From: Karalla daura
Taxonomy: Eukaryota > Chordata > Actinopteri > Chaetodontiformes > Leiognathidae
Direction of reading: 5' to 3'
DNA: 64,000 bases
NCBI GenBank assembly: GCA_029224185.1
Contig: CM055188.1
Coordinates: forward strand, 13,149,497-13,213,496
Shown: in pieces, positions 1 to 12,258 of the stretch
How positions within the stretch are numbered: position 1 is the stretch's first letter
How the letters are laid out: each line of letters opens with the position of its first letter
Translations under genes and position numbers: made by a program
The notes under the pieces: generated by a model
Seen by the model: only the letters and a program-made list of their open reading frames with translations
Database searches by the model: none
Told to the model about the DNA's origin: nothing

Positions 1-1219
1 TCAGATGGATTCATTCTTTTTGTGTGACTGTATGGTGGAGGTTCAGTGGTATTTAGTTGTTACAATCATTTCTTGCAAAGATGGAGAAGAAATTGGCAGA
101 TTACAGTGCAGAATACGCACAATGATGTTTTGTAAGAAATATTTTCAGTCACATGTATGACAAGTATTTAAACCATAGTTTAGCCAACAATGCAGATGTA
201 TTTTCATTGTGATGAGAATGGTAGTTTTGGTAGTGATTATAGAGAGCCACTGAATAATTATGACATTTCTAAAGCCATTAGATCATTTTTCATTCCAGGA
301 ATTGATTGACTATGGTCAAAATTGATGCATTGTCCCGCAGAACAGCAGAAAACAAACAAAAGGGACAATGCGGACAATGATGCTCAGGTTTCCTCTGTTA
401 TAGGGCTTTGAGACAGACAACATTTTGGTTCTTTTCTGAGGTCTTAGAATAATAACCAGATCCAGGTTTGGATCACATTTGTTTTCTTAACATACAGTGA
501 AAGCAGGAGGACCACATTTGCATGTGGTTAAGGCCACAACGAAGAGGTAGATGCACCTGATTGCTCTACTGGAAAAAACACAGAGTTAATTCTTTTAGCT
601 GAGATTCATCACAATAAGCATCATTCAGGAGAAAGTGTTGATGGCTATGCAAATCTCAGAATTCATGAGATATACTTTGGATTGAAGTAGGTCCACCCCA
701 AACGATGAATTTATCGCCCTGAACCTTTCTGCATGGAGTTTGAATGTTGTGCCCGTTACTCAGTCGGTTTTCTCTGAATACTATTGTTTTCCCCCCAACA
801 GTCCAAAAGCATTCATGTCAATGTGGATTGGGCACTATTGATTACCCCTGGGAGAGTGTGTCCCATGTGGAGATGGGCACTATTAAACCCATGAGACACT
901 GTTGATTATGAATGGCAGCAATAGATTTGAGGAAGTGGTGGTAGAGTTCCTGCAAGTCCTGGCAGTTACTGTTAACAAATGTAGCGTTCAAGAGGTTCAT
1001 ACAAACATTTGTATATGGAATTAAAAATGAAAATCATACTGAGATGTTAAGCTTTCTTGTTTAACATTACAGTTGATTTCACATTTTAGATTAGGATCCA
1101 GTTTGCTACCTCTGTTCATATTTAACTGAAGCTCAAGAATTAAACGAACATTTAACAGTCATTGTGAATTAATTTCTGAAGTTTGCACAACTCTAGTGCT
1201 AAGACATTGAACCGAAAAG

Positions 1220-1260
<41 letters not shown>

Positions 1261-1586
1261 TGTGTGTGTGAGAGAGAGAAAGCACCATCTTGTTTTGCTG
1301 AATCACCCAAAGGTCAGCCTATTAAAGCACTAACAGTGTGGTTGTAAACACAATCTTTGCCACAATTGTAAAACTGGTTTTATGGAATGAATTAACAGCC
1401 GTGACCTTTGATAATTTGTCACATCTCAACTGTGTTGACATTGAACATTACGTTTGGCTTTTAAACATTGCATCATACAACGGATGGTGAATAACTGGGT
1501 CTACAATTTGATTCACTTTTTTTGAGTGAATCTTGACTAAACTACAACATGCGACAAACACGTTAATACAAACACACCCACTATGT
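1..1586. other. ssuh2 downstream flank, no gene seen
   Basis: No reading frame here looks like a protein and I see no splice-flanked exon. The part next to 1586 should hold the ssuh2 3' UTR, which runs leftwards, but I could not find a clear minus-strand AATAAA, so the transcript end is undefined. A (GT)n microsatellite lies at 1222-1269. Confidence 0.5.
1222..1269. repeat. (GT)n microsatellite
   Basis: About 48 bases of alternating GT with one TATG interruption, followed by a short GA run. Confidence 0.9.
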
Positions 1587-4500
1587 TTACAGTATGGAGC
1601 ATGCGGAGGGATATTTGGAGGCGAAGACTTTGTTCTCCATCCCGTAGACAAAGAAGCTGTAGTCCTTCCCGCTGTAGGTGTAGAAAGCGTGGGTGAGCGG
1701 CACCATCTCGATGGTCTGACGCTGTGGACGGGAGGAGGACATAGAGGAGTCGTCATGGTTTCATAATTACAAAGCTGAGGAGCAACTTTGTTCCACAGAT
1801 AACTATTCGGAAACCACAACTAGGTTTCTGTTGCCATGGAGACATATGCGCCAGACAAAGGGTGCAGTTAATGTTGTACCTGCTGCAGGATGCGGCTGTT
1901 GGAGCTGAAGCGATTGAGGTGTTCGGTAATCATTTGCCTGGAGACATCACAGATTTCCTTGTCAGGAAAACCCTGGATTGGATACACCTGGAAAACACAG
2001 CGTCAAGCAATGAGCAGCATTCTTTCATTTTGTCCAGTATCATTTCTACACAGTTTTATCTATATGAATTCAAGTCTTCATTTTTTCTCTATGGCTGGAG
2101 AGACATCTTCATCCCTGTTGGAGATAAAACTCTGAAAGAGGTGAACTGCTATTTCGAACCTGAAAAACAGTTGCTTCATTTGAAACAAATTTCTGATTAA
2201 AATCAAAGTAAAGATTTGCTTTACCAGGACACTTTCATTGATGAAGAATGGGTCCCCGGTCACCTTCTCAAACTTCTTATCAGGGAAGTCGGGCTGACGG
2301 TCTGGAATGTGGTCAGCTATGTTGTTTTTCCTGGGAAACACACAGACATACACACAAGGAGACTAAGAAACAGATGATTGAAAAACATATTTAAACAGAT
2401 TTACAGAGAACATGTGTGTCTGTCACCATGTTACAGTGAGCTCAATGAAATGCAACAGGTTTTGGCTGCCTTGACAGACAGAGCAGGTCTTGTAGCCCTG
2501 GCCGTGACAAGACAGACACCTGCAGAAGACAAAAAAGTTTGTGTGATCAATAATGTGTAGAGATTTCTACAAAAACTACAAAAATGATAAATTTTGATTA
2601 TAAATGCAGTGAAACTCATTTCAGCTGGAAAACCAAGAAGCTATCTATCGACACTGGTTCACTGGCCATTCACTGATGCTTTCACAAGCAGAGGTCACAG
2701 TGGTGGTGTTGCAGCTACTCTCCTCTGATTCTCTACCTCTTCCTCCTCCTCTTCCCACTCACCTTTTATGGCCTCTCCCATGACACGAAGTACAACGTGT
2801 GCTCCCGGAGCGCTTGTGATTCGCCTGCCGTCTGAACCCTCTTCCGTGGCAACTTAGGCATCTTTTCTACATAACAAAGAAGAAAAGTCAGGGAGTAGAC
2901 TTCCAACTGCTGTGACCTGACTACTAATTTTTACTTTCTCAAAAAACATTTCTAATCACCTGCTTGTCTGTAGGTTGCATGCATGGTAATACATAGGAAA
3001 AGTGACAACAATGTGAAAGTGATGGACTTCTGAAAAACAAATACTGAATCCATGACCTGTAGTGCTCTATCATGTGCAGGCATACTTTGTTCAAATAAAC
3101 AGAGTGAACAGATACAGTATTCTCTATGCTGACAACTGAGTGAGTGACAGAAAGATTGCCATTATCCTGAGGTGGTTATAATGCTACCGTCTTCTACTCT
3201 TGTTGCCAAACATCCTGGACTACATGACTCCTCACCTGCCCTCGACCACTGCAGCTGATGCAGCGAGTTCTTCCACAGCCATTGCACATGTGACACACCT
3301 GAAACACACTCATGCACTTACTTTCCTTGAAGTCATGGAAAAGTAACCCCCGATAAGGATGGCACAGACATGTCCTGTCTGAGATCAAACAGCTTTGTAC
3401 CTTTACAACGGACGAGTGTGGCACACGCACAACCTCAACCATATCATTGAAGACATGAGGCAGCCTGACAGGTATGTCCCATGGTGGGGGGCTGACTCCA
3501 TACTGAGGGCCATCGACCATCTGCCCTGTGTGAAGAAGGAAACAACAGAGTGGGATTAACAAGACGATGAAATTCATGTTTATTCCATACCCCAGAAAAG
3601 TTGTTCGAAATATGTGCAGTCTATTGCCATATGACAAATCTATAATTTCTTTCTTATTTAGGAAAGATGACAAATTTATGTGTGCACAAACCTTCTACAA
3701 CTGTCAGAGATGGGGTCTTTTTGGATCGACCGAACACACAGAAAATGAGACATATGCGGTTTCATGGTGAAAAACATCTCATATAACTTGTTTGCAACAC
3801 TGACAATTAAACTTGAATTTCCTTTATCTCTCTCAATCTTGTAATTTGTGAATGTAGTAGATCACTTATTACCAGTGTAGGGTTCGAAGCTCCAGCTGCT
3901 GGTTCTGGTCTCAGTGAAGGTTTCCAGTCGATACTGCAGCAGGGAGAGACACAAGGACAGTTTGGTATAAGCCTACATGATCTGTGTTTAAGTTGAATAA
4001 TTAGCCACAGATGCTACAACATCTCCATAGTTTTAGAAGCTGCATGGATAACAACATAATGATCTTTTCCAAAATGAGATGATATTCTAAATCAGGTTCA
4101 GTATATAAAGCAGAATTTTTGTTTTCTTTTCCCAAATAAGTTCATATTTAGAAGAAACAATCAGATGTGGAAATTCACATTTTTCTAGATATAACAACAT
4201 CTTAGCTAGAATACGTATCCAAACAGAACGCATTTTTCTACACATTTGGCAGTTAATGAAGAAGTTGTCATATTTTGGGAATGAGGAAGAAACTTGGACA
4301 ATGCTTGAAATTTTGACAGATACCATAAAGACTTCTACTTTCACATATTTCTCGATAATTGACAATATGATAATGAACGACACGTGTGTAGCAAAGAATG
4401 TAATGTCAGTGTGTCATTACAGTATGTAATAAAAATGCTCTGGAATATCCCATGTGCATTATATAAGCAACTTCTGTCACTTATTATTTAGATATGGGGA

Positions 4501-7500
4501 TATTTAATTATGTAAACAAATAAAGTCTTTTCATGTGCACAGCAGCATCTTCTATGAGTCTTCACTCAAGCAAAGATCTAAACCCAGTATGAGGTGAATG
4601 CTTGGATTGTGCTCCTACCCTGTAGACGGTGATGGGCTTGAGCTCTCTGAAGGTCATGGTCCTGGCAGGTTTGGAGCTGTACCGCCACTTTGATTCAACA
4701 AATTTAAGTAGTGCTTCTCGAGCCACATCCTCAGACACCGTAGGGACTCTACAGGGGCCATGCAAACAAACACACAGATACACAGACACACGCTCCTTTA
4801 TCCCCACCATTTACACAAGTTTGACCTCCAGAATTCAGTGATTTATGGTTGTGCCACCTGACGTTGGGCACATCAGTGTTCCTGTTGAGGTCTGGTGTGG
4901 GGTTGTAGGCAGGTGGAGGTGGGTACAACGGGTTATCACCATCTGGACAAACAGACAGACAAACATACAGAAACAGAACAGATGAAAGTAGGGCTGGGTT
5001 TAAAGATAAGACAAAAGAGAAGAAAAGATGAGCTTACTTCCACCATTGTGGCCCTGGTATCCATGTATGTCATCCAGCCAACCAGGAGGAGGTGCAGAGG
5101 GTCCCTCTTCTGGTATGTTTGGATCGATCACAGCTGAAAAAGTGGGCAAAGGAGAGGCTGTTTCAGGCTTGCTAAGCTTTGGAATAGACTTTGTGTACAA
5201 ACATCATGATGTGTTTCAAATTTACTCCAATGACCAGCAGAGTATTTTCTGGTTACCTGCCTACTTCATTCACAATATGGGTAAATGAATAAGTCACTGC
5301 AAATGCACTGTAACTGAAACAAGATGAAATATAAGGTCAGGGATGATTTAAGTCAGAATTCTGACTTTAAACCAGGAGCATTGAATTTTTAAAGCAATAG
5401 CTGTTGTCCCATTGAACTGCACAATCACACTAAAAAGCTTCTCAGCTCCTTCATGTAGTTGGAACTCAGTGATAAGGATGTCAACTTTGTTCTGATCTCT
5501 GTCTGACACTAGGAGGGACAGAGAGCTTGTACACCGACTCTATTTACCAAACAGAATTAATAACTTCTTAAAGCCAAATTATTTTTGCTCCGTCTGTACA
5601 GATAAAAGTGTCTTGGATTTGAATATTTTCTGCGTTTCCTTAATCCTCTAAGAGAGCAAACTGAATATCTGGGTTTGGACAAAAACAAGCTATTGAGGTC
5701 TTCAGTTTGTTCTTTATGAAAATGGATCAATATTTTTTTTAAATCATTCTGACCTTTCATCTTTCATCACAGAATTAATCAATTTAGCAATATAATAATT
5801 ACCAGATTACTTGTTAACATAATTACTGATGTAGGTGTTGCAGCTCCAGGCAAGGTTTTAACACTTGTTGTCCCAGTTCCTATAACTTGCAGAATATTCT
5901 TAACAGGGTGCTCAAATTTTGTCCCCTCCTCTGTCTACTACAAATAGCAATTCCTACAACTTCTCCAAGTATAAGTGTATGTACTATACATGTACTGTAT
6001 ATGTGGTAACACTCAAATATTCAGATGTTCAGTTTACTGAACACAAAAAGAACTTATCACTGATGGTTAAAAAAACCTTTTCAGTAGCAACGATCATAAG
6101 ATTCAAAGAACATTCTCAAAAAAAAGTAATAAATAGTAAATACTTATGAATGGTGTAGTTGTGAGAACAGAAAAGTAGGGGATCAGACTCAACTCCCAAT
6201 TCAGAAAACAATTCAACAAAGACATTTACCACTGAAAGAAACATTGACCATGCACACAGTGTTTATCTTAAATGATAAAACATCAACTGCTGTGATAGCC
6301 AACTGGGTTTCTTTCTGGATTGTCTTGCACTTTGTTGTAGTGTCTGCTCAGTGTCACATGGTAGATGGAGTAGTCTTTGCAACTGACTGCATTGACTTCA
6401 TCTGATGCAGCTTTAAGTGCAAATGCAGACACACCCCTATTCACCTTACACACCCACTGTCTTGGCATACTGAAAAGAAAGAGTAGGATAGAGAAAATAT
6501 GTGATAACAGGGATGGTTGCAACACTTTCTTGTAAGGTATTACAACCCTCCAACCCTTTACATCCCGTAAAAGTTCACCATGAAGCTAAAACAACAAACT
6601 ATGTTTGTACTAGTTTTGCACGCCCCAGTGACTGCTGCACCTACAGAAGCAGAGGAAGAAATCTGCCAAAAAGGAGCTCTCATGGATCACAGCATGTGGA
6701 AGAAACTCAACCACACCTGAGCTGCAGGAGAGATTAAGAGGTATGCCAACGGACTGAGTGGCTTGACATGGCATCAGAAAAAGTCCTCAGACAAAAGTCA
6801 ACGGACCAAAAGACTTAAGAAAAAAAATGTCAGATCAAAAGGCCAAAAAAAATTTCAGGTTAAATGTGTAAAACAATTGCCTATATTTATTTCTTCAAAT
6901 TTTGATTTAAAAGGCTGCAGATCATGGTAATAAAACCAAGTGGTAAAGACATGGATGCATTAAAAAAACTGCATACTGGACCAAAGATGGCAAGCCACGC
7001 ATTCCCATGGACGCTTTTAACTTGGTGCATAATCCAAAGCCACCAAAACAAAGTCAGCGATAAATGCAGCAGTATTATGCTAGTAGATGATATTATATGC
7101 TGGAATATGTGAGTTGTGCTACCCATAAATTATAACATGAGGAAGAAAACCTTGCATAAAAGTGAACTATTTTAGCTGAGCCACCTGTCGCATAGGGGAA
7201 GCAAGAGAAATTAATCTCACGTAAATCAAACAGTGACACATCAAATCTATCAAATATGATGCACATACACAGACATGGTCAGATGTGGGAGGCACAATTA
7301 ATCAGGTAAACTAGAGCAATAAATAACTTCAGGAAACAGCAATAAACTTTTGACCTTTAGTCTCTGCAAACTGGAGTTAAATACTGTTTGGAGTGTAAGA
7401 CAGGAGCATTATGGATAGATGTCTAAATGGACAGTGACAATGAAAATATTCAGCTATCACAAATGCCAGCAAAATTAAAATCTTAAGGGAAATGACGCAA

Positions 7501-9148
7501 TATTCTGGAAGACACTAAATGTAAGAGTGATTTTCCACTACTTAAACCCCAATGAGATCAATGAGATTATACCGAGTATTCCAATCTTATTGATATCATG
7601 CAGGCATGTAAACAACTTATTTACAACACTGACTATTTGATGACCTATGACTTCAGTCATGTACAAAACAAGATGGAAGCATGGAAGAAGATGAGGTTTT
7701 GGGATGAGCAATGCTTGAAATATCATAGAGTGGGTAAGATAAAGAGTGGACTTCAATAAAACCTTAAGCAGAGTTTGGATTCGAGCAGTTCCCAGCTGTC
7801 GCGTGCTGACAGAACTGTAATATGTGAAACAGAGTCTTGTTGCTCCTGCTGCTGAGCTGAATCCATGGGACAAAGTCCTACTGTTCCTAAATGTCAGTTT
7901 TAGATCACTGAGAACTTGGAGAAGAGGTGGAAACTTGCCATCACAGCTCTTGATCGCTTTATAACATCATCATTGTCACCACGTTTTCATTTAATCTCTG
8001 AATCCTGCATTCAATCACACATGTACACAAACAGAAACTCAATCCAGGATACGATGAGAAAGATGAAAAGCTGTGGGAAAAATAGTCTAAACCACTTTGA
8101 ACCACTTCAACTCACCCCGTCTCCACAGCACTGAGGAATTCACCGCTTCATCTTACAGCCTCTATCATTATCAAAACAGTTGGCAAATCTTTTTGTTCAT
8201 CAATTCGTCTGTAGCTACTACACTTTAAGATTGAATAGTTTTAAGTAAAAAAGATTTGCCCTCCGGGACAGCAGCTGGCAAGTAGCGACCACTGGTATTA
8301 ATAAAACCACACCTATTACCAGAGTATCCAGTGTTTTTGCAAAACAGTGTAATATCATAGAAACGTTCACAATAGCACCTTGAGTGAAAGGCTTCCGTGG
8401 GTCTTTGTAGCTATTGAGTGTGTGCGTCACGATTCTGCCCGACACAAACAACTTGACTCCTGTGACTGCGTTTCATTAGTTTTCTACGAGCTGCTGTAGA
8501 TCAAAATAAACCACCTGATTACACACACGCTACACACAATATGTCTCCCGGAGTGCTAAAAATACTAACGAGAAGGTGTTTTCCCACAGAGATCTGGGCT
8601 GAGATGGACTAAGTGCAAGAACAGAGGGCGGGGGACTCATTAAGAGAGAAGAAAATAGAGAGAGAGGGTTAGGGAGTGGTTTGGGAGAGAGGGAGAGAAG
8701 GAATGCAAATTGAAAAAAAAAAAAAAGAGACGACGCCAAACTAATTTAAAGAGACTGAACAATGCATCCAAAATAGTTCTGCAGAGTTCCTGTCTATCGA
8801 GTGAAAGCCACTTCCCTGAAATAGTGTTGAGTCATGGACGGGTCAGCACACATACACACATTTCTAGCCCTAATATATGGGGCAGGTAGCAACAAGTTAA
8901 AGTGGGTGTGAAATGCAGAGGAAGTAGTAAAGTTAAATGTTCATTTTCATCAATTTACAGAATGCAGTAACTGTATAAAGATAAATCTGAATTAAATCAA
9001 TATTTTGCCTTCAAAACAGCATCAATTCTTTTAAGTACACTTAAACTAAGTACCACTTTATACCATTTTTGAAGAAACTTGACTGATATGTTGTTCCAAA
9101 CATTTTGGAGAACTGACAACAGTCTCCTGTCATCCCGGGGAGTTATTT

Positions 9149-9232
<84 letters not shown>

Positions 9233-9925
9233 TATACATATATATATGTATACATATATATACATATATATGTATACATATATACATACATACATACATA
9301 CATACAGGCACACACACACTTCTTACCATGGTGTTGGACCTGTGACTGAAACTATTTTCATGCCACAGGACATTAGAAACTATAATATCATACATCTGAG
9401 ACAATAATAACACAAACTTTGTTACTTTGTGTAAGTTTACCGAAAAAAACTTATGCTGGTTTAATTGCAAATGGTAGTAATAATATAATAATGTCGATTT
9501 GATTAAGATTTTTGTTGCTCATTTTGCCTTATGTAAGTTGCTTTAAAAAAAGTTTTAATAAATAAACTATTCATACTCAAAGGAGGACTTTAACTGTACA
9601 GCATCTGTTCACACCTTGCTAAAACCTTTGCACGGTTCAAAACATGTAACAGAACAACTGTATAACAGACTTAATCAGATTGATTGAACGATACCAGAAT
9701 GCCCAGTAAAGACCCATCAAGCTGTCCTACCTCTGTGGGTATTGACCCTTCCCGTTAAATCAGTCACTACGGTAAGTTTAGACCAGTTTAAACCCCGTGC
9801 AACCCGTTTAAGTGCAGCTTGGCTTCAATCTTAACACAAAGGCTGGAGGCACGAAACTCGTGCAGACTAAAGCAAACAAGTTTACATCGTTTTCGCTTAC
9901 CAACATCTTCGTCTTTTTCGTCCAT
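1587..9925 (-). CDS. ssuh2: Ssu-2 homolog (SSUH2), complete
   Basis: Minus-strand coding exons: 9901-9925, 5038-5133, 4858-4942, 4619-4748, 3873-3933, 3401-3525, 3236-3298, 2763-2866, 2427-2519, 2225-2330, 1880-1987, 1587-1721. All phases agree and give 376 residues. The first in-frame ATG after an upstream stop starts MDEKDEDVAVIDPNIPEEGP, which resembles the acidic human start. Residues 176-246 form a DnaJ-like Cys-rich segment with six CxxC pairs (CHMC, CISC, CLSC, CTSC, CLSC, CSVC) and CxGxG spacing. Flanking blocks match SSUH2: EDVAREALLKFVESK, YRLETFTETR, VDGPQYGVSPPPWD, LLHFIELTV. A proline-rich stretch includes PPAY (50-53), a WW-domain ligand type. The family is poorly understood; it is named after a worm gene, and human SSUH2 has been linked to dentin dysplasia. 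Intron 1 is 4.8 kb and carries transposon debris; the other introns are mostly short. The weakest junction is the 4858 donor (GTGGCA). Confidence 0.93.
6283..6468 (-). pseudogene. Truncated pogo/Tigger-like transposase N-terminus
   Basis: The minus-strand frame begins MPRQWVCKVNRGVSAFALKA and continues through YSIYHVTLSRHYNKV to NPVGYHSS before a stop. The layout (basic MPR start, RG near residue 12, a helix-turn-helix-like section, then the NP-VGY motif) matches the start of pogo/Tigger-type DNA transposases, which have CENP-B-like DNA-binding domains. Only about 61 residues remain, with no DDE catalytic domain, so it is a dead fragment in the same orientation as its host gene. The family is assigned from memory of its pattern. 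Confidence 0.5.
9152..9303. repeat. (AT)n / (ATAC)n compound microsatellite
   Basis: Roughly 40 bases of pure TA are followed by interrupted TATACATA units that grade into ATAC repeats. Open frames over it encode only Tyr-Ile strings and are not genes. Confidence 0.9.
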
Positions 9926-10144
9926 TAGGTCGTCGTTTACTTGATAAACCCGGGGCTGAAGGTCTGACACGAAAACATCGAACACGCCCGAAATACTATC
10001 CTGCAGAGGCGTTTGTATCCTGTCCGCAAAATAAACTTCCGCTTTCAGCTTTCACAATAAATGTCCGAAGGAGCGCTCAATCCAAACACAGGCAACTTCA
10101 AACTAAACGTTTTGAGTAAAGCGTGTCAGGTGCGTTGATCGGTA

Positions 10145-10930
10145 ATAAAGCTGATGGTCTTCAATCTCCTTGACTCCTTTCTGATTGTTTCTATTTGTCT
10201 ACGTGTCCGGCTTCTAGTGACATCTGGGGGCAGCCATCCATCCACTTGGCTGAGGATCTTCTTCACACTTTCTTCATTGTTTAGATCAGCTCTGTATCAC
10301 CTCCTTAGGCTCTTCATTGGCTTCTCTTTGATGGTTGCTATAATATCTTTGCCTGTCCTTAATCCAAAACAGACTTGAACATGGCCTCACTTTAAGACTA
10401 GGATGAGATTTTGATGGTGTGAATTTCTAATTGCCAGATCTTCCATAATCCATCTGACCTCCTGTACTGACCTTTACGTGATTGTCAAGTCATCCATAAA
10501 GACCCTGACTGGGACTTGCTGAATGCCATCTAATCCTCAATGATGATGCAAAAGGAATTATTATGGTACGGTAACTGTGTTTAATGCATCCGGGGTCTCC
10601 CGGTACTTCCAGCCTATTTGTACTTGTTAAATAGGAACTGGGTGAGCGTCTTTGCAGAAGACCTTCACCCCCTAAATTCGACAAATAAATCTTGTGGTAG
10701 TTTAATTCAGTTGCTGACTGAATTTTCCTCCTTCAGCACAATGCATCCCACCCCTGGCAAGTAGTTCCTTTTCCATATTACCCTCAGAAATTTCCACAGC
10801 TGTTTTATCAACTCTTGTACACAATGTAGGGAATCTAATTTGTCCCTGGCACAGCTTTATCCCTCGCCTTTCGGATAAAATCACTGACATCCTGCCAGCT
10901 CAGCTCCCACTCGTTGGAGGAGATGGTTGG
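10145..10930 (-). mobile_element. Decayed non-LTR retrotransposon (LINE) reverse transcriptase
   Basis: Read on the minus strand in several frames, this region gives pieces in the order expected of a LINE reverse transcriptase. They are WELSWQDVSDFIRKARDKAVPG (19 residues of which are the W..V..F..KAR...PG signature), PGDPGCIKHS, FMDDLTI (the catalytic xxDD loop) and KFTPSKS. Frames shift between the pieces and stops interrupt them, so it cannot encode an enzyme. The motifs fit a LINE group common in fish and invertebrate genomes, but I cannot name the clade. Insertion ends were not found. Confidence 0.6.
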
Positions 10931-11371
10931 TTCCTCTGAGTGGTTAAGATTTCCAGATTGAGCTCCTCCTCTTGCCTTGGGTATGGTACGGTACTCCTCT
11001 GCCTCCTACTTTGAGGCCTTTAGCACACCTGAGCAAAAGCCTTTAATTGAAGAATCGAGCAAAGTGTTGCCTTGCAGAGCCTGATACTGAATAACATGGT
11101 TCTTGCTATTTCTCATGTCTGACTAGAATGAAGCGTTGGTACTCTGCCTGGAGCACGCTCCTGAGATGAGGGGACACAAATCCTGTTGACGGATCTACCT
11201 TGGCGCAATAATGTTCAGATTAGCCCTTGCCATTTAAAGAGAAGACAAGTGCAGATGATAATGGATCCATTAACACCAGAAAACTTTCTCTGTTGTGTTG
11301 GAATGATGAGATGAGTACAGGTAGGAAACGGCAGTGATATAATATTTTAATAAATAAAATAAAAACCTGGC

Positions 11372-11409
11372 TTAGGGTTAGGGTTAGGGTTAGGGTTAGG
11401 GTTAGGGTT
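11372..11409. repeat. Interstitial telomeric repeat, (TTAGGG)6
   Basis: Six perfect TTAGGG units in tandem plus TT, within AT-rich unique sequence. This is the vertebrate telomere unit at an internal site. Confidence 0.95.
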
Positions 11410-11679
11410 CTCTGTTGCTCTAGAGCAGAGACATCTTGTCCATGCTGCATTAATCTGTTGTCTGGATGATCAGAAAAATGACTTTCGGAAATTTCACATA
11501 AACTGACCTCATATCGGAAAACAACTCTGCAACTGAGGTACTTAGTTTTACTTAATATGCTATTTCTTATTATATGTGTCATAGCAAATCAATGCAATAT
11601 TGACACCAAATGAATGACCTTACCTATCGGATTTATCTTTTAATTACTAAGTTTAAATATAGTAACGTAGTACGTTTAA

Positions 11680-11728
11680 TTACTTCCTCCGGGATGAATA
11701 AAGTATCTCTATCTATCTACCTATCTTT
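11680..11728 (+). mobile_element. Retroposon 3' tail fragment
   Basis: The sequence around CTCCGGGATGAATAAAGTAT followed by TCTATC-type units matches the conserved 3' ends of fish LINE/SINE elements, which often end in a short tandem tail. No body of an element is recognisable upstream. Confidence 0.45.
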
Positions 11729-12120
11729 AACTACCATCATATGGCTTTTTAAAGATTATTCATCTGACAAAATATGTATTAATTTGTATTAAAACATGTA
11801 TTCATATGTATTAAGATGATGATGCAAGTTAAACAAATATATTTTGATGGCTGCTGAGTAAGAGAGGGGCTCCCCTCCTTATCTGATCGGTTTCCTTTGC
11901 TCTGGTGTCCAAAAAATTATCAACCTGGGATTTTTATGCCGGGAGCTTTAGAATATATCTTATCTTTGCAGCACCTATGTTTTCCCACATTATGACTTTA
12001 CAGCGCATGAGCACAGCGAAGATCACATGCATGCAGTCTCTTGCGCCCCTCGGTAACCTAGGTAACAGCTCATGTTTTGTAGTCCTTATTGTGACCCGGA
12101 TGTCGAGCGCAGCAACACGG

Positions 12121-12144
12121 CACGTGACCACGGAGTTGACGTCA
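12121..12144. promoter_or_regulatory. dynlrb1 promoter: E-box and CRE
   Basis: CACGTG (12121-12126; in context GGCACGTGAC, one base from the CLEAR element bound by TFEB/TFE3) and TGACGTCA (12137-12144, a full CREB/ATF site) lie 115-140 bases upstream of the dynlrb1 start codon. Function is inferred. Confidence 0.5.
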
Positions 12145-12258
12145 GTTGTCGTACCGACAGGCTGGTCGTCCCCCAACAACAAACCACGGCTGCTAGCTGC
12201 TACTCCTGCGGACCTGAGATAAATCTGTTTGACTCAGTTTTGTCATCACGTTATTATA

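Larger units (their letters stand above)
5134..9900 (-). other. ssuh2 intron 1
   Basis: The intron separates an eight-codon first coding exon from the body of the gene. It contains a truncated transposase frame (6283-6468) and a long AT/ATAC repeat (9152-9303). The rest is AT-rich with no supported exon. Confidence 0.8.
9926..12258. other. Divergent upstream region of ssuh2 and dynlrb1
   Basis: About 2.3 kb between the two start codons, which are transcribed away from each other. It holds the ssuh2 5' UTR, LINE debris (about 10145-10930), a TTAGGG block (11372-11409), a retroposon tail (about 11680-11728), and the dynlrb1 promoter and 5' UTR near 12100-12258. Confidence 0.7.

Noticed and set aside
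9079..9470. Tyr-Ile rich frames on both strands
   Set aside because: Translation of (AT)n/(ATAC)n repeats.
9923..9985. Longer ssuh2 N-terminus upstream of the ATG at 9925
   Set aside because: The frame is open upstream but has no ATG before an in-frame stop, and MDEKDEDV fits the acidic start of the family.
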